Shown: one piece after another, positions 16,747 to 25,370 of the stretch
Position numbering within the stretch: position 1 is the stretch's first letter
Layout: every line of letters begins with the position of its first letter
Source of the DNA: CAYUPI01 sp964446585
GTDB taxonomy: Bacteria > Verrucomicrobiota > Verrucomicrobiia > Limisphaerales > UBA8199
Assembly: GCA_964446585.1 (NCBI GenBank)
Contig: CAYUPI010000038.1
Coordinates: 1-55,459 of the forward strand
Direction of reading: 5' to 3'
Length of the DNA: 55,459 nucleotides
Position numbers and translations under genes: made by a program
The notes under the pieces: generated by a model
The model's database searches: none
What the model was told of the DNA's origin: nothing
Seen by the model: only the letters and a program-made list of their open reading frames with translations

Positions 16747-19700
16747 TCATTTGGATTTTACAGTTGTCCCTCGCACTGGAAGCATGAGTGTAAAGGTGCT
16801 TCCTCGATCGACAATGGATTCGACGGCCAGGCCGGCTTCCAGCTTCTTCGCCAGTTCATAGACCATCGATAAGCCCAGGCCCGTGCCGCGGCGATCCGAA
16901 CGCGCCTTCGTCGTGAAAAACGGATCAAAAATAAGCGGCATATTCTCCGATGGGATGCCGCAACCGAAATCCTGGATGCTGATGGCAGCATAGGCCGTGG
17001 CTTGAGCCGGCGGCAGCACCAAGCCGCTCTCCAGTTTTTCCAGACGTTTGGTCTCGAGAATGATCCGTTTTTGACGATCCATGGACTCAGCGGCGTTGAA
17101 AATGAAGTTGAGCAGGATTTGCTGAACGAGATCCTTGGCGCAGGCCACATCCGGCAGCGCTCGGTCGGGCAGGAACTTGACCTGGACCTCGCGCAGGAAG
17201 CGGTCGCCCAGCAGCTTGATCGTGTCCTCAACTACCAGATTCAAATCGCAAGCCGTCAGTTGCTGATCAGAATCCCGGCTGAAACCAAGCATCGCCTTGA
17301 CGATCCCCGCGCCCTGTTCGACGACCGTTTTGATGCGATCCAGTCGCGTGCGAAGCTTCTGCGAGTTGTCGAGGTTCTCTTCCATGATTTGAGCCGAGCC
17401 CTTAATGATGGAGAGGATATTATTGAAATCGTGGGCGATGCCGGCTGCAAGCGTACCCAAGGCGTTCATTTTCTGACTGTGGAGCAACTGACGACTGGCC
17501 AGTTCCAGCTCCTGTGTCCGCTGCGCCACTTTTTTCTCCACCTCGGCATAACTGCGCGCCAATTGGCGATGGCGATTGAACGCCAAACCAGCGAAAAACA
17601 GCGCCACCGCAGCTCCCGCCAACGAGATGACCACTAGCCGCGTTTCCTGGTACCACGGCAGGACGACGGCTAACACAAGCTGCGCCGGCTTCGACTCTCG
17701 ATTGCCGTTCCGGTCCATCGACCGGACCTGGAGGTAATGTTTGCCCGCCGCCAGGTCGCTGAACGTGACTGGGCTGGCAGCCTGGAACGCGGACCAATCA
17801 TGATCATCGAGCCGATGGGAGTAGAGCAAGCGCTCGCGCGGTGTTTGCTTCCACTTGTCCTGACCACTGAAAAGCAGCGTGATAGTGCCGCCTGCGAGGA
17901 TTTTCGTGTCGATCTCGGGCAGTCGTCTTAATTGCGTCTCCGGCGGCTCGCGATCAGCTTCGGGGTCGTAGTGGCTCAAACCGTGTGCCGTGCCTGCCAA
18001 CAGGCGACCGCGCTGGTCTTCGCAAAGCGCGCGGATACTCGAACTCGGCAGGCCCTCTTCGAGGCCATTCTCTATCCAGGCACCCTCGTAATACCGATGC
18101 AACCCGCCTTGCGACGCTACCCATACACTCCCGTCACGATGAGCCCTGAGCAGGCACGTAATCTGGTCAAACCCACGGCGCACTTCGGACCAGTCTCGGC
18201 CGTCGAACTGCCAGATTTTATCAGAGGTGGCGCACCACATTTTGCCATCAGCCAACTCGGCGAAGGCAACGGGCGCCTCCGGACCGGTCTTGTCCGCGGC
18301 GTTGAAGAATCTCCATTTTTTCTCGTGATACCAGGCTGTGCCGTGCCCGGTTCCCAACCAGAAGTCCCCATTCGGCTCCTCGAAAAGAGCGGACCAGTCC
18401 TTGCCGATGGCTGCACCCGGCGCAGGGCAGGGCAGTGGTGCGAATTCGCTGCCGTCAAAGCCCTCCAGCACGCTCCCGCTGGCGGCACCGTCCGCCCAAC
18501 CTTGCAGTCCCACCTTGCCATCCTTTAATTGTCCGAGCACTTTGCGCTGCCTCCCATCTGTTCGGGCTTGAATTGTGCGGAATCGACCGCTGGCGGGATG
18601 AAACTCAAGCAGTTGCTCCTCGCCGCCCAACAGCAGGTTGCCGTTCTTCAACGGGAACAGCCTGAGCGAAGCTGGCTGGTTCTGCGCAGACGTATTAGCG
18701 AGCGAATATTCTCGATGGCGGCCCTGTTCGACCACGTGCAGACCTCCAGAGGACACGAACCAAACATTGTCCTGGGAATCAACGGCCAGACACTGGATCG
18801 GTGAGGCCATCCTGGTGCGCCAGTTCGGGCTTCTCCAAATCAGTGGCGTGAAGCGATACAAGCCGTCGGATGTGGCCAGCCAGAATGCGCCGCCTGGCTC
18901 GACCGCCGCGTCGAAATATTGGCGCGCGGAGAGGTCCTCGTCTTCAACCAGGTCGGGCGAGTCGCCCTCGGAATGATATAGCGAGTTAATGGTCGAGGCC
19001 CACCACCTTCCATCCGCACTCCGCCAGGCGTGCCGAATTCTCCGGCCGCCCGAGCTCCAGGCGCCCCAGCTCTGACCGTCAAAATAGGCCATGACTCTTT
19101 CGTAGTTTGTTGCGGACTCGGCCACTGCCACAATGCCCCCCGCCAAATCCTCATGCGGCTCCTGCAGGTTCTGTATCTGGAGATGCGCTGAAGGCAGATG
19201 CTCTTGCCAGAGCGTATCTGGCTTCAAGTTGCGCAGCGGACCTGGCAGCTTTGCCAAACCGCGCGCACCAGTAATCCAGAGGCCGCCGTCTCGGGCCGCG
19301 GCCATGCTCGTGAATTTTTCAAGCCGCGTTTGCTCGGCCCTGCGCATCAAGATTGCCTGCGGGTTGCCTGTAATCGAGAAATCAAATTCCAACAACCGGT
19401 CAGGCATCAGGCACAGCACCAGTCCCTGCCGAACCGGACTGAGCGCCAGGGGACTGCTCGGGCTCGAACCTCCGGAAGTGCCGGGTATTTCCGCAATCGG
19501 ATGCGTCTCCCACGATCCTTCTTTGTATTCCTCAATCGCTCCCCGCGCGAAGGTCCAGAGTTGTCCGCCCGGACTCTCGTAAACCCGAACGGTGCCTTCC
19601 GGAGCTGGCACCATCGTAACCGTGTAACCATCCAGTTTGCTGGCGGCGGTAGAACTCAAATGTCGCGCCACGACTTTGCCCTGGGCGGAAACGGTCACCG

Positions 19701-19833
19701 AAACGCAAGCCGACTCCGCCAGGCCGTCCGCCAGTTTGAAGACGCGCCAATTGGGGGCCCGCTGGCCGAAGCTCGGCCTCGCCAGTGTTGCCAACGCGGC
19801 GCCGAGCAAGGCCATCATTGCGGTGCGCGTCAT
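16747..19833 (-). CDS. Reg_prop/Y_Y_Y sensor histidine kinase
   Basis: 1028 residues. Signal peptide about 1-23 (ATLARPSFGQ), then a large periplasmic sensor of Reg_prop beta-propeller repeats (LYRFTPLIW, LAVDSQDNVWFVSSGGLHVV, LCEDQRGRLLAGTAHGLSHY) and a Y_Y_Y domain (YSHRLDDHDWSAFQAASPV). TM about 730-752, coiled coil, HisKA with H801 in AGIAHDFNNILS, and an ATPase domain with DFGCGIP and GTGLGLSMVYELAKK. Such architectures are best known in Bacteroidetes polysaccharide sensing, usually as hybrids; here the receiver is on a separate gene 3 nt downstream. Confidence 0.92.
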   Translation of the reverse strand: MTRTAMMALLGAALATLARPSFGQRAPNWRVFKLADGLAESACVSVTVSAQGKVVARHLSSTAASKLDGYTVTMVPAPEGTVRVYESPGGQLWTFARGAIEEYKEGSWETHPIAEIPGTSGGSSPSSPLALSPVRQGLVLCLMPDRLLEFDFSITGNPQAILMRRAEQTRLEKFTSMAAARDGGLWITGARGLAKLPGPLRNLKPDTLWQEHLPSAHLQIQNLQEPHEDLAGGIVAVAESATNYERVMAYFDGQSWGAWSSGGRRIRHAWRSADGRWWASTINSLYHSEGDSPDLVEDEDLSARQYFDAAVEPGGAFWLATSDGLYRFTPLIWRSPNWRTRMASPIQCLAVDSQDNVWFVSSGGLHVVEQGRHREYSLANTSAQNQPASLRLFPLKNGNLLLGGEEQLLEFHPASGRFRTIQARTDGRQRKVLGQLKDGKVGLQGWADGAASGSVLEGFDGSEFAPLPCPAPGAAIGKDWSALFEEPNGDFWLGTGHGTAWYHEKKWRFFNAADKTGPEAPVAFAELADGKMWCATSDKIWQFDGRDWSEVRRGFDQITCLLRAHRDGSVWVASQGGLHRYYEGAWIENGLEEGLPSSSIRALCEDQRGRLLAGTAHGLSHYDPEADREPPETQLRRLPEIDTKILAGGTITLLFSGQDKWKQTPRERLLYSHRLDDHDWSAFQAASPVTFSDLAAGKHYLQVRSMDRNGNRESKPAQLVLAVVLPWYQETRLVVISLAGAAVALFFAGLAFNRHRQLARSYAEVEKKVAQRTQELELASRQLLHSQKMNALGTLAAGIAHDFNNILSIIKGSAQIMEENLDNSQKLRTRLDRIKTVVEQGAGIVKAMLGFSRDSDQQLTACDLNLVVEDTIKLLGDRFLREVQVKFLPDRALPDVACAKDLVQQILLNFIFNAAESMDRQKRIILETKRLEKLESGLVLPPAQATAYAAISIQDFGCGIPSENMPLIFDPFFTTKARSDRRGTGLGLSMVYELAKKLEAGLAVESIVDRGSTFTLMLPVRGTTVKSK

Positions 19834-19955
19834 TGGCTGGGTGCAAATTCTTCTCTGCGTGTCGGATTATCTGCCCCACCGATCAGCTCTGCAACCAAAA
19901 GACGAACTGTGCCTGCAAACGCACACTTCACAAACCGACGCCGTTACGCGATAAA

Positions 19956-20825
19956 ATGCGGTGGATACGTATGCTCCGATGTCGGCAACATCCCGTTTCG
20001 GAAAACTGCTCCCACTCTGCGGATCGGCAAAGTGGGAGCTTGCCCGCGCTCCTTTGGTGCTCTCGAGGCTCGCGCTCTCCTGGCCAATCCTCCGCGTTTA
20101 CTCTGATCGAAATCCTCGTCGTGCTGGCCATCATCGCGATACTCGCCGCTTTGCTGCTGCCCGCGCTTTCCTCGGCCAGGGCCAAGGGCAGACAGGTTGC
20201 GTGCGTCAATAATCTCAAACAATTGGGCCTCGGCATTCAAATGTATGCCGCCGATAATGAGAGCCGACTGCCGGAAAACACACCCGCCGGGCGAGGCAAC
20301 AATCCTTGGGTTCGAGGCAACATGAAGGAGCCCGTGGAAGCCACCAACCTAGTTTTTCTTCGCCAAAGCAAACTCTTTCCTTACGCGAGCCACGTCGCGA
20401 CTTACCGCTGCCCGGCGGACTTCTCCCAGGCAGGTGGCTCCCCGCGTGTCCGCAGCTATTCCATGAATGGCTGGATGGGCAGCCGCGTGATGGAGACTGA
20501 TTCCCGGCCCGCCGGATACCGAACGTTTGTGAGCGAAAGCGAACTGGCCGCGGCCAGGCCCGCTAATCTTTGGGTCCTGCTCGATGAACACGAGGCCAGC
20601 ATCGATGACGGCTGGTTTCTAGTGACGATGGACGACAGCCGGCCATTTGCCAGTTACCCCGCCGCTCGGCATCAGCATGGCTACGCCCTGAACTTCGCCG
20701 ATGGCCACATCGACGCCAAGAAGCTGCGCGACCCCAATAGCGATTCGCTCGGCCAGAACAATCCACAAATCAGCCAGAAGAATTCCGATTGGCTCCAACT
20801 CAAGCAGATGACCACGATCCGATAA
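19956..20825 (+). CDS. prepilin-type cleavage/methylation protein with atypical leader
   Basis: 289 residues from the ATG at 19956 (also ATG 19971, TTG 20040). The hydrophobic N-helix FTLIEILVVLAIIAILAALL is standard, but the residue before Phe is Ala, not Gly, and the leader is about 47 residues, far longer than usual. The leader DNA contains a perfect 9-bp hairpin (20008-20039). The C-terminus has H-X9-DG (H, QHGYALNFA, DG). Either the true start is the TTG at 20040 or a repeat has been drawn into the leader. Processing by prepilin peptidase is therefore uncertain. Confidence 0.8.
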   Translation: MRWIRMLRCRQHPVSENCSHSADRQSGSLPALLWCSRGSRSPGQSSAFTLIEILVVLAIIAILAALLLPALSSARAKGRQVACVNNLKQLGLGIQMYAADNESRLPENTPAGRGNNPWVRGNMKEPVEATNLVFLRQSKLFPYASHVATYRCPADFSQAGGSPRVRSYSMNGWMGSRVMETDSRPAGYRTFVSESELAAARPANLWVLLDEHEASIDDGWFLVTMDDSRPFASYPAARHQHGYALNFADGHIDAKKLRDPNSDSLGQNNPQISQKNSDWLQLKQMTTIR

Positions 20826-20867
20826 ACGCCACCGTGGCAGCCACTCTCATTCTGAACGTCGATGGAG

Positions 20868-20937
20868 GGAGACGAGGTAACGAGTCTCAAAATTCAGTCC
20901 GGAAAACCTGAGGTCACAGGCTCGTTACCTCGTCTCC
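20868..20937. repeat. perfect 17-bp inverted repeat, 36-nt spacer
   Basis: GGAGACGAGGTAACGAG (20868-20884) and its exact complement (20921-20937) flank 36 nt, in the 129-nt gap between two convergent genes. It could end transcription from both sides, though no T-runs are present, or be a dispersed palindromic element; I recall similar GAGGTAACGAG elements in Verrucomicrobial genomes. Confidence 0.65.
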
Positions 20938-20954
20938 TACGACTAAAACGAGAG

Positions 20955-21458
20955 CTACGACCTCGCGGTGATCGCGTCCCCAACCCGAACTTTGCCTGAG
21001 CGCACGACTTCGGCAACAACTCCCTGGCGATTGTTTTTCATCAATTCACGCAGGCCCTGGCATACCGCATCCATTTTAGCGCACGGTTCGCGCGAAGCGT
21101 AGAAAAGGAGCACGGCCTCACCCACCTCAACTTCGCGCCCGACCAATGCAATCAGGTTGACTCCCGACGTCTCGATATTCGAGCGCACCGCCCCAGGCGA
21201 AATGGACTGCAACCGCAGGGCCGTCGCGTGTTCCTCGATTTGTTCGCGCCCAATAAGGGTTACCTGGCGGCGACTGGGCTGGCCGGTGTCGCGGTTGACA
21301 CGCCCGAAATAGCGGGGTTCCCCGATAATGCCTTTCGCCTGGATGAGTTCGATCTCATCCACCGCTTCCAGCGGCGCTGCCGGTTCGTTTGGATGCAGAT
21401 GGAGCGAAGCCACGCGCCCGGAAAGGGCAGGAGAGGTGCTGTCATTCATCCGGTGCAT
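20955..21458 (-). CDS. MOSC domain protein
   Basis: 167 residues from the ATG at 21458 (ATG 21449 and TTG 21485 also possible). MOSC domains bind sulfur or molybdenum cofactor ligands; this short stand-alone form resembles YiiM-like or C-terminal MOSC proteins. Visible features are RQVTLIGREQIEEH, GAVRSNIETSGVNL and the conserved Cys in REPCAKMD followed by GLRELMKNNRQGVVAEV. The partner pathway is unknown and no molybdenum cofactor gene is nearby. Divergent from serS. Confidence 0.8.
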   Translation of the reverse strand: MHRMNDSTSPALSGRVASLHLHPNEPAAPLEAVDEIELIQAKGIIGEPRYFGRVNRDTGQPSRRQVTLIGREQIEEHATALRLQSISPGAVRSNIETSGVNLIALVGREVEVGEAVLLFYASREPCAKMDAVCQGLRELMKNNRQGVVAEVVRSGKVRVGDAITARS

Positions 21459-21505
21459 AATAGGTCGATCTGCGCCAATGGACAAAACGAAAAACTGATT
21501 TGTAT

Positions 21506-21532
21506 GTTCCTATTCGTCCTAATCGTCCCATC
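21506..21532. repeat. short-word near-repeat (CCTATTCGT family)
   Basis: TTCCTATTCGT, CCTAATCGT and CCCATC follow each other in the divergent gap between the MOSC gene and serS. Read from the other strand the words are GGACGAATAGG-like. One of the eleven word patches. Confidence 0.5.
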
Positions 21533-21582
21533 AGAGTTTCAATCCACCTTGCCCAGCCCTCTCTCGCACCTATAATGCGTCG

Positions 21583-22902
21583 GTGCTCGACATCAAACTG
21601 CTCCGCGAACAGCCCGATTTTGTGCGCCGGCGCCTTGCTAGCCGCGGGGCAGGGGACGAGGCCCAGGTGGAGGAGCTGCGGCGGCTCGACGAACAACGGC
21701 GCAAGCTCCTGACCGAGGTCGAGGCCCTTAAGGCGCAGCGCAACCGGGCGGCAAAGGAAATCGGCGCGCTCATGGGGCAAAAGAAAGCGGAGGAGGCTGA
21801 GACCAGAAAACGGGAAGCACGTGAATTGGGAGACCGTATCAGCTCGCTGGATCAGCAGGCGGCGGAAGCAGAGGCGGCGCGGCAGCAACTAATGCTTCGG
21901 TTGCCGAACTTGCCACACGAGTCTGTCCCGGTCGGCAAATCCGCTGAGGAGAACGCCGTTGTTCGCGTTCACGGCAAGAAACCGACTTTCGCTTTCAAAC
22001 CCAAATCGCACGTTGAAGTTTGCGAGAAACTGAAGCTGATCGACTTCGAACGCGCTGCCAAGCTTTCGGGCAGCGGGTTCGTGCTCTACACTAATTGGGG
22101 CGCGAAGCTGGAACGAGCTTTGATTCAGTTCATGCTGGAGCTACACACGCGCGAGCACGGCTATACCGAGGTGTCCCCACCATTCATGGTCGGGCCGCAA
22201 TGCCTGGAAGGCGTCGGGCAGTTCCCCAAATTTGCCGATCAATATTACGGCGTCCAGGAAGGTCTGGATGCGAGCACGCTGGGCAAGCTCTACTTAATTC
22301 CAACCGCTGAAACACCGGTGGCAAACATCCATCGCGAGGAAATCCTCCCCGAACGCCAGCTTCCGATTTATTACTGCGCTTACACGCCCTGTTTTCGCGG
22401 GGAAGCCGGGGCTGCCGGCGTCGGCACGCGCGGGATGATTCGCGTCCACCAATTCGACAAGGTCGAATTGATCAAAATCGTAAAGCCCGAGCAGGGCTAC
22501 CAAGAGCAAGACAAAATGCTGGCCAATGCCGAGCGCGTCCTCCAATTGCTGGGACTGCACTATCGGGTCGTGCTTCTGTGCACCGGCGACATGAGTTTCG
22601 CCAGCGCCAAGACCTATGATATTGAAGTCTGGGCGCCGGGGCAGGGGAGTTATCTCGAAGTCTCCAGCGTTTCCAATTGCGAAGAATTCCAGGCGCGCCG
22701 GATGAATCTTCGATTCAAGACCGACGGTGGAGAGAATCACTTCCCCCACGTCCTGAACGGGAGCGGCACTGCGCTGGCACGACTGTTCGTTGCTCTGGTT
22801 GAGACCTGCCAGCAGGTCGATGGCAGCCTGACGGTGCCGCCGGCGCTGCTACCCTATCTGAAGACCGAGCGCATTACAGGGAGTCAAACCACGACGGGAT
22901 GA
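21583..22902 (+). CDS. serS: seryl-tRNA synthetase
   Basis: Charges tRNA-Ser and tRNA-Sec. 439 residues, GTG start at 21583 opening MLDIKLLREQPDFVRRRLA, the family's usual N-terminus. The coiled-coil tRNA arm is at about 30-105; the class II core has motif 2 at CFRGEAGAAG and motif 3 at NGSGTALARLFVALVE; TAETPVANIH is the serine-site TxE motif. The TGA overlaps the glgA ATG (ATGA), so the two are translationally coupled, an unusual pairing. Confidence 0.95.
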   Translation: MLDIKLLREQPDFVRRRLASRGAGDEAQVEELRRLDEQRRKLLTEVEALKAQRNRAAKEIGALMGQKKAEEAETRKREARELGDRISSLDQQAAEAEAARQQLMLRLPNLPHESVPVGKSAEENAVVRVHGKKPTFAFKPKSHVEVCEKLKLIDFERAAKLSGSGFVLYTNWGAKLERALIQFMLELHTREHGYTEVSPPFMVGPQCLEGVGQFPKFADQYYGVQEGLDASTLGKLYLIPTAETPVANIHREEILPERQLPIYYCAYTPCFRGEAGAAGVGTRGMIRVHQFDKVELIKIVKPEQGYQEQDKMLANAERVLQLLGLHYRVVLLCTGDMSFASAKTYDIEVWAPGQGSYLEVSSVSNCEEFQARRMNLRFKTDGGENHFPHVLNGSGTALARLFVALVETCQQVDGSLTVPPALLPYLKTERITGSQTTTG

Positions 22903-24347
22903 AAATTCTGCTCGCCAGCAGCGAGGTCCATCCCTACTCAAAAACCGGTGGTCTGGCCGATATGGTCGGCGCGCTGGCGAAGACCCTGGCGCGCCTTGGG
23001 CACCAGGTCGCTTTGGTAACGCCCTTGTATGGCGGCACGCTCGAGCGCTTTCCGGATATTAAGCAAAACGGCACGGAATTGGATCTGCCTTTGGGACCGA
23101 GGCACGTATCCGGCAGGATCTGGTCGCTCGAAAGTTCAGCCGGCCATACAATTTACTTTGTGGACGCGCCGGATTTCTATGCCCGGGCCGGTCTCTACCA
23201 GGTGAACGGAGTTGATTACCCTGACAACGCCGAACGTTTTATCTTTTTCTCGAAAGCGGTCGCTCGACTGGCGCTCCACTTACCCTGGAAGCCGCAAGTT
23301 GTGCATCTCCATGATTGGCAGACCGGCTTCGCAGCACTGTTCCTCCAACATCAGGCCAACAGGGCAGGGGAGAGCAATCGCCCACGAACCTGCCTGACCA
23401 TCCACAACCTCGCATACCAGGGCCTGTTCCCTTCTGGTCAGTTTCCCCTAACCAATCTGCCGTGGAGCTATTTTACTGCCGAGGGAATCGAGTTTTACGG
23501 ACATATGAATTGTCTGAAAGCTGGGCTCGCATTTGCGGACGTGCTGACCACCGTCAGCCCCAGGTATGCCCGCGAAATCACCACTCCCGAATTCGGCTGC
23601 GGCCTGGACGGTCTGCTGCGCCATCGACAACACCTGCTCACTGGCATTCTCAACGGAGTCGATTACGACGAATGGAACACAATTAACAATCCTTATATTG
23701 CACAGCCATATTCCGCGGACAACCTTTCCGGAAAGGCCGTTAATAAAGCGAAGTTGCAAGAAGAAACCGGTTTGCCCGTCCACGCAGATACCCCGCTCTT
23801 TGGCAGTATCGGCCGCCTGGTGGACCAGAAAGGCGTGGACATCATGCTCGGCGCATTGGATGAAATGCTTAACGCGAGGATGCAGGTCATCCTCCTCGGG
23901 ACAGGCACGCCGGCTTTCGAAAAGGCTTTGCAAAACCTTGCCAGCCGATATCCATCCCAGGTTTTTGTCCAAATTGGTTTCGACGAAGGCTTTTCCCATC
24001 GAATCGAAGCCGGCTGCGATTTTTTCCTCATGCCATCGCGCTTCGAACCGTGCGGCCTAAACCAGATGTACGGCCTTCGCTACGGAACGATACCGATTGT
24101 CCGCGCAACCGGAGGCCTCGAAGATACCGTGATCGACGTGCGTGAAAATGCTGAAAAAGCAAACGGAATCAAATTCCACGAATATTCCGTGGGCGCCTTG
24201 GGAAAAGCCATCCGCAAAGCACTGGCTCTGTATGGCGAGCCGGAATTGTTTAGTCGTTTCCGCACCAATGCGATGACCGCAGATTTCTCCTGGGAGCGCA
24301 CGGCCGCCGAATACGTGAAAGCCTACGACAGGGCAAGGGAGTCCTGA
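22899..24347 (+). CDS. glgA: glycogen synthase (ADP-glucose, GT5)
   Basis: Extends alpha-1,4-glucan from ADP-glucose. 482 residues, usual for bacterial GlgA. The N-terminal ADP-glucose loop is SKTGGLADM (15-23 region); LHDWQTGFAALFL, TIHNLAYQGLF and ILNGVDYDEWN are family blocks; the C-terminal domain has SIGRLVDQKGVD and MPSRFEPCGLNQMY with the catalytic Glu. It overlaps serS by 4 nt. No other glycogen gene is in view. Confidence 0.95.
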   Translation: MKILLASSEVHPYSKTGGLADMVGALAKTLARLGHQVALVTPLYGGTLERFPDIKQNGTELDLPLGPRHVSGRIWSLESSAGHTIYFVDAPDFYARAGLYQVNGVDYPDNAERFIFFSKAVARLALHLPWKPQVVHLHDWQTGFAALFLQHQANRAGESNRPRTCLTIHNLAYQGLFPSGQFPLTNLPWSYFTAEGIEFYGHMNCLKAGLAFADVLTTVSPRYAREITTPEFGCGLDGLLRHRQHLLTGILNGVDYDEWNTINNPYIAQPYSADNLSGKAVNKAKLQEETGLPVHADTPLFGSIGRLVDQKGVDIMLGALDEMLNARMQVILLGTGTPAFEKALQNLASRYPSQVFVQIGFDEGFSHRIEAGCDFFLMPSRFEPCGLNQMYGLRYGTIPIVRATGGLEDTVIDVRENAEKANGIKFHEYSVGALGKAIRKALALYGEPELFSRFRTNAMTADFSWERTAAEYVKAYDRARES

Positions 24348-24486
24348 GAGTCCCCAATTACTGCGATTCACAGAAAAACCAATGAAAAAGTCAATACAGG
24401 CTAAGACTGGAGGTGATATGTATTAAATATAACATACATTGTGCGACAAGTAGTCCGCTGCGGGTCTTAGGCCGAAATACTGGTGC

Positions 24487-25215
24487 TCAGCGCTTGATTA
24501 GGAGCTTCAGAACCTCGGCCGCGGCCGAGATGCCGGTCCCCCAGGCGTCGTAGTCCTTTTGGGCCAAACCGCCTCCACTGTCCCATGTTGCCGCTGCCCG
24601 GGCGGCTTTCAGTTCGCGGCGCTCCTGCTCCAGTCGCGCTACCTCTCGAGCTCGGGCCTGGTCCAAACCACCGGCCCGGATGAATTCAACGATCCGGCGC
24701 AATTCATCTCTGTCAAACCAAGTGCCATGCTGAATACAAACGTCAACGACTACGTGCGAACAATGGGCAAAATTTACGCGGTTCATCAATTTTCCGCATA
24801 TCGGGCAAGGCACATAGCTGACATTTTCGAGATTTCCCGACTCGGGTGATGCAATCTGCGTTGCCAAGCCGAGAACGGCGGCCTGTTTTTCCCGGTCCGA
24901 GCAGATTTGTTGCAAACTGGTTGCATCCGCCCAAATCCCTTCGCATTTTGGGCATTCTCTCAAGTTCGTATTTCCAATAACGACCGCCTCAAGTTCATGG
25001 CGACAGCGGGGACACAGTTGCCGGGTGTCAGATGCAATCTCACTCCGCTGCGCCGGCGCCCCACAGTGCGAACAGAACTTTGCGCCGACGAACATCATCC
25101 CGAAACACGAAGGGCAGGCGACCGTGGCCAGACGCGCCCCGCAATGTTCGCACCGGGTCGCTTCGCTCGAAGCCGGGGCGCCGCACATTGGACAATTGAG
25201 CGATTCCGCCTGCAT
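24487..25215 (-). CDS. multi-zinc-ribbon protein with zf-TFIIB-like motifs
   Basis: 242 residues from the ATG at 25215; a TTG at 25260 adds 15. Residues 1-60 contain Cys pairs of a double zinc ribbon (CPMCGAP, CEHCGARL, CPSCFGMMF, CSHCGAP). Next come CPRCRHEL with CPKCEGIWADATSL, and CPICGKLMNRVNF with CIQHGTWFDRDEL, two TFIIB-type zinc fingers. The tail is a charged helix. Divergent by 155 nt from an SPFH protein, a pairing I know from other genomes. Probably a scaffold or nucleic-acid-binding factor for it; this is inference. Confidence 0.75.
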   Translation of the reverse strand: MQAESLNCPMCGAPASSEATRCEHCGARLATVACPSCFGMMFVGAKFCSHCGAPAQRSEIASDTRQLCPRCRHELEAVVIGNTNLRECPKCEGIWADATSLQQICSDREKQAAVLGLATQIASPESGNLENVSYVPCPICGKLMNRVNFAHCSHVVVDVCIQHGTWFDRDELRRIVEFIRAGGLDQARAREVARLEQERRELKAARAAATWDSGGGLAQKDYDAWGTGISAAAEVLKLLIKR

Positions 25216-25370
25216 CAGGCGAGAAGCTTGGGGATTCTCGGAGCAACCTTCAAGGATCAAAGCGCCGGCCTCCTCCCCTGCCCTGGCGCCCGGTTACACA
25301 CACCGATGGAATTTGTACTTCACAGACCTGCTTAATCACCCGATGATAAGCGCAGAGTGAAACGTGATTT

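Noticed and set aside
20031..20050. Pseudomonas-type REP (GTGGGAGC...TTGCCCGCG)
   Set aside because: The similarity covers only a few words and lacks the proper palindrome; probably coincidence.
24410..24445. Riboswitch or small RNA in the AT-rich glgA/zinc-ribbon gap
   Set aside because: Only a weak TGTAT/ATACA symmetry and a two-codon frame after GGAGGTGAT were seen; no known aptamer pattern.
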